This document shows, piece after piece, positions 21,981 through 30,274 of a DNA stretch of 64,000 bases. Position 1 is the stretch's first letter, and every line of letters starts with the position of its first letter. The translations under genes were made by a program, and so were the position numbers. The notes under the pieces are model-generated. The model searched no databases. It was not told the origin of the DNA and was given only the letters and a program-made list of their open reading frames with translations. The stretch comes from Amoebophrya sp. A120 (Eukaryota > Sar > Dinophyceae > Syndiniales > Amoebophryaceae): positions 1,046,564 to 1,110,563 of the forward strand of contig CAJINV010000005.1 in assembly GCA_905178155.1 (NCBI GenBank). The letters run 5' to 3'.

Positions 21981-23843
21981 ATGCAGTTAGGTCTTGGAAA
22001 AACGTCTTCCCGTAGTTCGGCATCTCTGCGATCCGGCCGCCCGGCACTCGCGCGCCACGAGCGGATACGCTTCGCAGCGTGGGTTTATGCCTGTGCTGCA
22101 ACGAGGATCCAGGGCGTTGCAGTCGACCCGAGTCAACACTTGTTGGTAGACCAGCACAACGAGAAGCAGGAGCAGCCTGCCCAGAGCATAATTTCCGACA
22201 CGGGGGAGACCGATGAACTACCAGCGAGCGGCCTTTTGCTCAGAAGCGAGCACGTGGAGAATCGACCGGAACGAGGGCAGCAGGAAAGTGTACTAGAGGT
22301 CGACGTCACGGCAGCTTCACCGTCCAGTGCTGATACGAAAAATGTAGTTTCTGAGAAAAGTAGTAGTGCACGAGGTAAAGAAGACGTGCAAGAAGCATTA
22401 GCACCGACAGACCAGCAACGGGACCGCGGCGAAGAAGTAGCTGTAGATGAAGCGCACCGTCTTGCAGCTCGCGTAGAAGCTCAAACGTTGTTCAGAAACG
22501 AAACTTCAGCGGTGCTGCGTCCACAAACAGAACAGCATACGCAAGGGCGGGAGTTTTTGAATGCTAGTGCCAAGGATCGAGCAGGCATAGGAATCATCCG
22601 AACTACGGGGGGAATCGTGAAGAATAATTACACGACCTCCGGAGTAGAAGATGAAGGAGTGTGGCGCCCAGGAAGTGCAAGTGCGCTGCTTGATGAAGGT
22701 AGTAGTATACAGGGATCTGCGAGTGGTGGTCGTGTAGTAGCAATCCACACAACATCAAGGGAAGATGAACATGAACAAAAAGGTGAGCAGTTTAAATTTG
22801 CGACCCGTGCCGGACAGGGGTTCTGTGACGCTGGATATGATGTCTACGACGCGGTTCCCTCCGGTAAAATATGTGGACGAGCGGACGGTGAAGAGTGCAC
22901 CTGGAGAGTCTGGTGCGGAGACTACACGAGCATTTTGCATTGCAGGGAGTCCGGAGGTTCGTATGTGCACAAACCGGGTATGGTTTTTTTTGCCGTTCGA
23001 CCCGCCGGTCTCGGGCACGTGCAAGCTGATGTGGGGGAAAAAATGCCCATTTGACGTGAACAAAACCAGTCCCACGTTTGACGACGATTTCTGTACCTCG
23101 ACGGACGTCTGCGCCGCGGAGGCCGACCGTGCGCACGCAGCCTTCTTCTCGTGGAAGAAAACTCCAAAGGAAGGAGGCGGTTATGTTTATTGGTGCAGGG
23201 TATTTGACGCTTGCCCCACCGCCAGGTCGGACTCAGCTGGCTTTGTGACCTATTAGCAAATGCAAATATGTCTGGGTCTGGAAACTTGTAATGCTTGCTA
23301 GGGAAGAGTGAATGCCCTGCCACTGTAATGCGCCGCCTTGCATGAGAAAGGTCTGCGCTGCTTAGTGTTGCGTTTTCCGCATGACATTTGCATGACACCA
23401 CAAACACCGTGAGGACGACCACAGGGGGCCCGTCTCAATGATGATGATGATGATGATGACGACAGGCAAGAGGCCCTTTTCCGGCTAGTCATACCAGACA
23501 AGCATGACAAACGCGCATTCTTCCAGACCCAGACATATTTGCATTCCATACCTATCGCTGCAAGACAACGACGACAACCACCACCTCCACGACCACCACT
23601 ACCTCGACGACGACCACGACGACATCCACCACAACCAGCATTTCCGTGAACGAAACTGCCCAAGACAACGCGACCGCCGAAGAGAAGGGCGGAGGCAACG
23701 GTGCGGACGAGAAAGCAGCGGCCGCCGGAACGGGAGGCGGCACCACCAACATTATGCTACTAGGCGGCGGAGCTCTGGCCTTTGGGGGAGGATTGTACTT
23801 CTACCTCGGCCAAGAAGCCGACGGAGGTGCAGGGGCGTTCTGA
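21981..23843 (+). CDS. Cys-rich secreted/surface protein, copy 2, with a frame change
   Basis: Exon 1 runs 21981-23253 and exon 2 23556-23843, separated by an introner. The hydrophobic N-terminus (FAAWVYACAATRIQGVAV) looks like a signal sequence. SIISDTGETDELPASGLLLRSEHVEN matches copy 1. The Cys module starts in one frame (GFCDAGYD...SGKICGRADGEEC) and finishes in the next (GTCKLMWGKKCPF ... CAAEADR ... YWCRVFDACP); homology places the switch near the T8 run at 22984-22991. Exon 2 encodes a mucin-like Thr/Ser stalk of about 35 residues and a Gly-rich membrane helix (NIMLLGGGALAFGGGLYFYL). The gene is either a recent pseudogene, uses a missed short intron, or carries a one-base assembly error. 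Same family as the preceding gene. Confidence 0.66.
23254..23550. mobile_element. Introner, family 1
   Basis: 297-bp element with duplication CCTAT at 23249-23253 and 23551-23555. Ends TAGCAAATGCAAATATGTCT and AGACATATTTGCATTCCATA are inverted repeats. It contains an ATG/GAC trinucleotide run near 23437-23465. Removal joins GFVTY to RCKTTTT in frame. Confidence 0.92.
23646..23843 (+). other. Stalk and membrane-anchor part of exon 2, copy 2
   Basis: Residues after the Thr-rich linker: Ala/Glu/Gly-rich spacer, then a Gly-rich hydrophobic helix of about 20 residues and a short tail ending GAGAF. The same tail is recognisable in the relic at 25701-25828. Confidence 0.6.
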
Positions 23844-24581
23844 GGTGGAGGAACAAAACAACATCCGTTTTGGTATAGAATTACCGCACCACAACCAGGT
23901 AGAACAAAGAACTCTGTACTGTGATTCTTGTTTTTATTACGCTTAGCGTACTGAGTTAGGCATTTCCATTTGAGAAAGAGTTTGCCGGGCAGCTCCGGAA
24001 ATGTTCACTACTGCTCAACTGCAACGCCCGAGACAGTGGAATAATTGATCTGAGGCAGTGTAGTGGCCTTTGCCTTGTTTCTGGAGCGCAAGTAGTTCTG
24101 CTTCCAGGAATGAGATGCCATAGGAAAAACGCTACGGGTGTAATATTATATTTATTCGCACTGGTCGTGGGTTTCGGTTTTCGTGGAGGAGATATCTTGA
24201 AACTCGCTAGGTCGAAGGGGGTTTTTGCGTGTTTGCTTCTCTTGCAGGGATCGGTTGTTGGCGAAGAAGGATACTGCGACTGCCATCCCGGGGAATGAGA
24301 AAAGACCTTGCTTTAGTACTTGTTTGTGAACTCTAGGAACCCGAACTGTCTGATATTTTTGCTCAAGCCGCAGATGTATTCTTACTTACGAAGGGAGAAT
24401 GAAGTGCCAGTACATTTGCTTCGTTTATCTTCCGGCATGCGGTTGTTTTGCTAGCGAAACTTGCGTCGAGGAATAGTTCTGATGAAATTTAGTTTAGTAG
24501 TACCAATTAAAAGCAGAACTGTTGACACTGTCGTATTTTTTTCCCTTTGGAACATGCATCATTGAGGTTCGCATTGGTAAA
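23844..24581. other. Intergenic, no gene recognised
   Basis: A 62-codon open frame at 24110-24298 with a hydrophobic core has no recognised relatives. It could be noise. Nothing else seen. Confidence 0.4.
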
Positions 24582-25499
24582 ATGCCTGACTCTACCGGGC
24601 GACCTACTTACATTGAGCTCCTGAAGCGGGTGCTGGATCCGATCGAGGATGAGATGTTGGAGACAGCGACCACCTTACTGAAGGGCGATCTCGGGGCGCC
24701 CTCCCTCGATAACTACGACGAGGTGCTAGACAAGATTGTCAAGCTTGGCGACAAAGTTCGGACCCAGATTGAAGAGTCCATTGTCGAAAACAGGCTGGCA
24801 GACCTTGTTGGTGAACCGGGTTCGACGGAGGCGGTGGAGTCGACGCAGGCGGTGAAGTCCGAGCTGGATTTGGACGTGGAGGATGAGATGGAGGACTACT
24901 TCCTCCATCTAGTACAGAGGCCCTCTGTAAAGCGGTTTGACGCCGCTTCGGCCCCCATCTACTTCAAGCTGCTGCACGGATTCAGTGCCGAAAGCATGGG
25001 TTCCTTTGCCGACTCCGTGTTTGGCTGGACAATCGAGAAATTCACCCTCGAAGAATTTTTGGAAATAACTTCCAAATGGCACCCGTTTTCGCGGTTTGAC
25101 GACAACGGGACGAGCATCGCCGCGGTAGAAGAGCGAGCAATCCCGCAGTGGTTTGGGCAGCTCGTGTCGAGTGCGGTTCGCCCGTCGAATGGCTGGATGG
25201 GGGATCGGAAGCAACCACTCCCGGAAGAAATTGTCTCGCAAATCATGGACGCCGGGATGCGACCACTCCGCTTCGCAGTGCTGATTTTCTGCGACGAAGC
25301 AACGGAGTTGGGCGAACTAGAGGGGCTACCACTGTCCGACGTTTTGAGTGCTGTCGTTCGACACCGACGGGAAAACGATGGCGTATTTCCTTCAAGTGAA
25401 GACCACGCCATCGAACTCCGGTTGGTTTTTCACGAGATTCCGCCCAAAAGGTATGCCCACGGGGTTTTTCCGCGGCGACTGCGGGAAGAAGCATCGTAA
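24582..25499 (+). CDS. Unknown acidic helical protein
   Basis: 305 residues from the Met of MPDSTGRPTYIELLKRV; the frame is open 20 codons further upstream, but that stretch is hydrophobic and T-rich like the spacer. The protein is ordered and mostly helical in the first 100 residues (PIEDEMLETATTLLKG, DYFLHLVQRPSVKRF), with an alpha/beta-looking second half (FAVLIFCDEATELGELEGLPL, AIELRLVFHEIPPKRY). No membrane segment, no signal peptide, no motif that I can assign. Codon use resembles the neighbouring genes, so it is likely real. Confidence 0.68.
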   Translation: MPDSTGRPTYIELLKRVLDPIEDEMLETATTLLKGDLGAPSLDNYDEVLDKIVKLGDKVRTQIEESIVENRLADLVGEPGSTEAVESTQAVKSELDLDVEDEMEDYFLHLVQRPSVKRFDAASAPIYFKLLHGFSAESMGSFADSVFGWTIEKFTLEEFLEITSKWHPFSRFDDNGTSIAAVEERAIPQWFGQLVSSAVRPSNGWMGDRKQPLPEEIVSQIMDAGMRPLRFAVLIFCDEATELGELEGLPLSDVLSAVVRHRRENDGVFPSSEDHAIELRLVFHEIPPKRYAHGVFPRRLREEAS

Positions 25500-26121
25500 A
25501 CCTGCGGATTGTGTGGGCTTTGCACCAGTTTTGGGTCGCAAATCGAATCACCTGGTCAATTGAAGCTCTTTCTGTGTATCTATTTTTTGTCCACCGTTTT
25601 GATTGAATTTGAACTGCTTCAACGATGCTATCGGATGAAGATTGATGTGTTTGTGCCAGCGCACCGTCTTTAGCACGAACATTGCAACTGAGCACGAACA
25701 TTGTACTTCTACCTCGTTCAACAGGGCGGCAGAGGTGCAGGGGCGTTTTGAGATGGACGAAGGCACCATCCGCTTTGGCAGACGAGATGAAGTGCCACAG
25801 GAAGACGAGCTCTGTACTGCGCTTCTTGTTGTCGCATATTTCGTTTTACTTGAGAATAAGTAGGCGATTGAGATGAAAGCTACGATAAATACAGAAATGC
25901 ATGTCAATGTGTAACTTTATCGTGCCGTGGAAAATGCTGTTCTACATCCATGATCAATCATCTGTGGTCATCAGTTCACAGTTGTTACATCTCGAAAAGG
26001 TTAGTACTACTAAGGAAGCTTTTGGTCCAAAGAGTCAGATCACAGTGGCTACAAGTTCTTGAAATCATAATACGAACGTGAGCGCCGAGAAAGACGTGGC
26101 AGATCCTCCCAGTTCTGTGTC
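25500..26121. other. Spacer holding a decayed gene end
   Basis: Contains the relic described at 25701-25828 and an adjacent short direct repeat (GCACGAACATTG twice, about 25674-25703). No intact gene. Confidence 0.55.
25701..25828 (+). pseudogene. Relic of the 3' end of a third Cys-rich paralogue
   Basis: Matches 23793-23930 of copy 2 through the last codons and into its 3' flank. It encodes LYFYLVQQGGRGAGAF and a stop, against LYFYLGQEADGGAGAF in copy 2, followed by alignable untranslated sequence (ATCCG-TTTGG ... CTCTGTACTG). No upstream Cys module is present, so it is a truncated duplicate. Confidence 0.75.
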
Positions 26122-29100
26122 ATGTCAGAACTCCAACGCCCGCGTGTTTTTTGGCGTGATTTTTACTACGTAGATTTGCCGGACGGCAAGAGATGCTGGT
26201 GGAGCGCGCTTCTACGCCTTGCCAGTACAAGAAGAAGTAGAGAGGGTAGTACGACGGAAGCCACGGAAGAAATAAGCGAATCGATCATGTTGAAGATTGC
26301 GGAGCGGTACTGGTGCGCGAACCGCCGTGGTTTTCTTGTCTTCAACTTTCTAAGCTGTCTGTTCTTCCACTTGTCACTGCGAGAACACTGCGCGACTTTC
26401 ACCTTGACTTCCGCGGCAACAGCGCCACTGCTTCCGGATAGAAACATAGGAAGCCACCAGGACGTCGCTTTCCACCCAGCTCCAGGCCGGCGCGGAACGG
26501 CCCCCCCTACAATCTCGAAATCGTGGCGGAGATTCTTTCTTCGGCCGTTCCAGTGCGCGCGTCGCAATGGAGGCCAGTCTGGAGCAAGTGGGGAGACAGT
26601 AGCCCGCGCGGATGGAACACCCTCGGAGGACGAACAACGCAAAACCGAAAGGGCCTCAGAAGCTCTTCTGCAGCGACACGCAGCTGAGGATTGGATCGCA
26701 CGAGCGGAAACCGCTCTTGCCGAAAATCGTGGTTTTGAGTGGACCGGCAGTGTGTACTCGAAAAACAGCCTGCCAGCGGACTTCTGGACGCGAATAGCGG
26801 GAGGTGGTGGTTGGGCGGTGGAAGACGAAAACCTTACTGTTGTAGACCACGCGCCGCCGTGTTCGAGTTTATTTCCGACGCACGACAATGCTGACGACGT
26901 CATCCTTCGTCGAAGCATTCTGTGTGACAAGCGTCGTTCTTCCCGAAGCAGGCACTTGGGTGGAGAACAAGTTGAACCGCAAGAGGACTCGACGTCCAGC
27001 AGACCGATGCCGCCGCCGCCAATGCAGAAGATGCGGAGAGTAGATAACAGACAGGACCAAGTTCAGGAGACAGAAGTGCAGCCAGTCCACCGTATTGTGG
27101 CAGGAGACTACTGCTCTCGCCTGCAGGTAACGAACACGATCTACCACAACAGCTGCAAGCGGGCCGCCCCTGCGGAGACCATTGGCACACGAACTCGTTT
27201 TGTTGATGCCCCGAGGAAGGAAGTTCTAAACCTGTTGCAAAGTAGACGAAGCATAGAAACTGACAAGAATAATTCATCTCATGACCATGTTGATCTGGTG
27301 GATTTCTACGGAAGCACGGCAAGCGGAAAAATGGCTCAACATTTCCGTCCACTACAGAATGGCTTCCTGCGGGTAGTGACGGGCAACGTAAAAAAGCTGT
27401 ATGGCGGAGTCCTGCCCACGTACACCGACTTCGAGGATCGCCATGCGCTCGTGCGCGGCGCGGAAAACGGCAGTCGCAAATTGGTGGAACTACGATCGTA
27501 CCTCGACGTCCGAGTCCTCGGCTGCAGCTTGTTTCCCGGCGCCGCGTCGACGCCAAAGAGTTGCAAGAAAGGAAGCGTCGTCCCCTCGACGACAAAGTCT
27601 GCCACTTCTGCGTCGTCCAGTTGTTCTACTGTTCCTAATTTTGGTTGTTCTACATCTCCCGGCTCGACGACCCCGGGCTCGACTCCCGGCTCGTCGGTAG
27701 ACATGAGCTGCACATCTGACTCTGCTTTTTGTGCCCCTTCATTCGGTGGTGGAGAGGAACCACAGCACTGCGTCGGCTCTCCCAGCGTAGCGGGGAAAGA
27801 AAATCCTCACCCAAACCTCGACGCCGGCAGTGTTCCTGAATTTGTCGGCGCAGACTTTTTGGAACCTCCAAAGCACGCCGCGTGGCGCTCTTTGCGAATC
27901 TACGAGAACAGCGGCGTGGGAGTGCAACAGCCGGAGGAACCTCTGGGTCTCGGCCGCCAGCAACCACATCTGCGCCGCCGACCCCCGGTGACACGGGTTT
28001 GGATCCGCTATCTTGTGTTCTGGGAGCCGACGGACACCGGAATTCCGAAGGCACTGCACGCACTGGCGCAAGACGCGGAGCAGCTGGAATTCGAAGCGCT
28101 GCAAAGCCACGTGGCGGCCGAAGTGGGGAGAGCGGCCTCCGCGGAGCAGCATTTGCGCTCAGGAGCGCAGGAGAAGTTGAAAGGTACAGGAACATCTTCA
28201 CTTCCGCCCAAATCGGGCACCGGCTCCGACAGACTCATGCTTCCAGAAGGCTGGAAGAAAGATGATCTTCCGCCACCAGATTCCGCGTTTTGGTTTTCCA
28301 CAGGCAGCAGTGTTCCGCCAGATCATAATTCCGCCGCTGATTTAGGCCGGAAGAAAGTGGAGTGGTATCTCTTCCACGCGAAGCTGGACACGCCGTCGGG
28401 GAAGGGCCGCCGGGGCAGCACCTCCAGCAGCAAGCACAGCCTGTCCTACCCGGAGCGCGTAGACTTCCGGAATGGGGTGCGGTGGCAGGCGGTTTTTGAC
28501 CTGTCAAAGATGTCCGCAGAACAAGTTGCGCAGGACTTGCAGACTTTGGTAAGTCCTCTCCTCAGCGGGCAGCAAGAAGGAGAGGATGATTACATCTACA
28601 AAAGAAAAACACACGAGCTTCTGCATTCGCAAACCGCGAAGTTGAAATCGCCTTTGTGGTTGCTGGGGCGGAGCACGTTGATCAGTTCGGAAGTTGTGTC
28701 CTCCACCCCGGAGCAGCGGCACGTGCGCGGCCGCGGACGTGCGCCGGTGGACTTTAAGGGCTTGCCGCCGGTGGAAGCAGAGTTCGAGGACCTCCACCGG
28801 TACGGCGCGAAGGAGCATCAGTTTCTTCCCTACTCGGTGTCGCGCTACAACCCCTGGGTGCAGCCCACGATGGGGGCTCCGAAAGACATGTCTGGGCTCT
28901 GGACCGTGCGTAAGTCTCTGACATGGAAGGACGAGCCGCGGCGCTTCGTCGAGTTTTCCTACGAAATGATTTGGGCTGAGCACGAGGACGGCCGGCCGGG
29001 CTGGCGCATGGACGACCGCATGAGCGCCTTCGTCAAGTTCGCTCTGAAGCCTCCCACGGAACTGGGGCACCGGAAGGAGTTTGAGGCGATAAAGAAGCAG

Positions 29101-29166
29101 TTGCAGGAGCAAGCTCACTGGACGGAAGTCGTAACCGAAGAAGGCGGGAGGAAGGGAGGGACATAG
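26122..29166 (+). CDS. Unknown 1014-residue protein, single exon
   Basis: Intronless. Starts MSELQRPRVFWRDFYYVDLPDGKRCWW. A hydrophobic segment lies at about residues 74-92 (GFLVFNFLSCLFFHLSL), possibly a membrane helix. Disordered charged regions separate ordered blocks: near 390-470 (HFRPLQNGFLRVVTGNVKKLYGG), near 630-660 (TRVWIRYLVFWEPTDTGIP), and a C-terminal block of about 200 residues rich in Trp and Tyr (NPWVQPTMGAPKDMSGLWTVRKSLTW, RFVEFSYEMIWAEHEDGRPGWRMDD). The Trp-rich block suggests a beta-rich binding domain, but I cannot name a family. Length, base composition and absence of stops support a real gene. Confidence 0.75.
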   Translation: MSELQRPRVFWRDFYYVDLPDGKRCWWSALLRLASTRRSREGSTTEATEEISESIMLKIAERYWCANRRGFLVFNFLSCLFFHLSLREHCATFTLTSAATAPLLPDRNIGSHQDVAFHPAPGRRGTAPPTISKSWRRFFLRPFQCARRNGGQSGASGETVARADGTPSEDEQRKTERASEALLQRHAAEDWIARAETALAENRGFEWTGSVYSKNSLPADFWTRIAGGGGWAVEDENLTVVDHAPPCSSLFPTHDNADDVILRRSILCDKRRSSRSRHLGGEQVEPQEDSTSSRPMPPPPMQKMRRVDNRQDQVQETEVQPVHRIVAGDYCSRLQVTNTIYHNSCKRAAPAETIGTRTRFVDAPRKEVLNLLQSRRSIETDKNNSSHDHVDLVDFYGSTASGKMAQHFRPLQNGFLRVVTGNVKKLYGGVLPTYTDFEDRHALVRGAENGSRKLVELRSYLDVRVLGCSLFPGAASTPKSCKKGSVVPSTTKSATSASSSCSTVPNFGCSTSPGSTTPGSTPGSSVDMSCTSDSAFCAPSFGGGEEPQHCVGSPSVAGKENPHPNLDAGSVPEFVGADFLEPPKHAAWRSLRIYENSGVGVQQPEEPLGLGRQQPHLRRRPPVTRVWIRYLVFWEPTDTGIPKALHALAQDAEQLEFEALQSHVAAEVGRAASAEQHLRSGAQEKLKGTGTSSLPPKSGTGSDRLMLPEGWKKDDLPPPDSAFWFSTGSSVPPDHNSAADLGRKKVEWYLFHAKLDTPSGKGRRGSTSSSKHSLSYPERVDFRNGVRWQAVFDLSKMSAEQVAQDLQTLVSPLLSGQQEGEDDYIYKRKTHELLHSQTAKLKSPLWLLGRSTLISSEVVSSTPEQRHVRGRGRAPVDFKGLPPVEAEFEDLHRYGAKEHQFLPYSVSRYNPWVQPTMGAPKDMSGLWTVRKSLTWKDEPRRFVEFSYEMIWAEHEDGRPGWRMDDRMSAFVKFALKPPTELGHRKEFEAIKKQLQEQAHWTEVVTEEGGRKGGT

Positions 29167-30274
29167 GTTCTAAAAGCCCTTGCGCAGTGCATCTCTCCCT
29201 TTTTTTCCTCAACTGATCACCAGCTTTGTCTCTTTTAGAGACACAGAGACAGTGGGTCCACCGACTTGTCTGTGCTGCATTGATGTGTTGCTCCATTGCT
29301 ATTCCGAATGCCATGCCACGCATTTTGTGAGGATCATTTTGCACGAGAATACTGTAGTTGAAATGAAAGAAGGCACAGCACATGGTCGTCGCGTTTCTGC
29401 GTGTCGTCGTGTGTCTTGCCGTAGTCAGGTCGTCACAGTCACATAAATCTCATTCATTGTAGTTTGCAAATCGCCAAGAAAAAATGCACTGAAATACAGT
29501 TTTGTTTGATAAACGCAAAGAGTTGACGGAAGAGAAGGACGAGACCAAAATTGCATGGCGATGCCAGTGCGGCTGGCTCTTTTACTTCTCTGTATGGAAA
29601 GGCCGGCAATAACAATATCCTGCAAAGTGTAAAAAAAATGCTGTCCTCGCTGCGCATCGGTCTTTGCGGTTCTACTACTTTGTTTCATGCCGTCGAGTCG
29701 TGTTCCGACTTCCAACCGTATCATAGATACACCCTTTTTGAGAACCCAATTGACTAGCCGGACACGTCAGCCTAAGGTGGTACTCGTGTGTACATCGGTC
29801 TAAGTAACGAGAAGCACATGTAGGTCTTCGACATTTGTTAAGAGCGCTTCTTCTGCGACACTTAGTCTCTCACGTGTGTATCTAGCACGCAACTAGCTTC
29901 TGACGTGGACCGATTCGAATCAGGTTCAATAAGGAGGAAAAGTTTCACTTTCACGGAGTGGGAAAGAAGTATTGACATACACGTAGGCGGAAAAAGCACT
30001 TACTGCACTTACTTGCAGGTCCTCATTATCAAAACATATGGATATATACTCTAACTACTAACCCTCCAGAGATCCTTTACTCGTTCCATTGTTCCTAGTA
30101 CTGTATACAATTATGGACAGCTGCTCCTCGCCCCAGCCTCTCTGCCGTCTGTCTTAACCCCATCCCCTCACCAGCCCCCCGAGGTCGCTTTCGCAGTGAA
30201 CAACCTACTGCGAACAACCACTTCCCTCCCCCCCACCCCACACTTCTCCCTCCCCCCCTTAGTATCGAAGCAAG
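29167..30274. other. Intergenic with C-rich pyrimidine tract
   Basis: No gene. A strongly pyrimidine-rich stretch (about 30155-30260) ends in TTAG shortly before the start codon at 30275. If mRNAs here are trans-spliced, as in dinoflagellates, this would be a good acceptor; that is inference. Confidence 0.45.

Noticed and set aside
23437-23470. Run of ATG/GAC triplets as a candidate CRISPR-like or tandem repeat array
   Set aside because: A simple trinucleotide microsatellite inside an introner; no spacers and a eukaryotic context.
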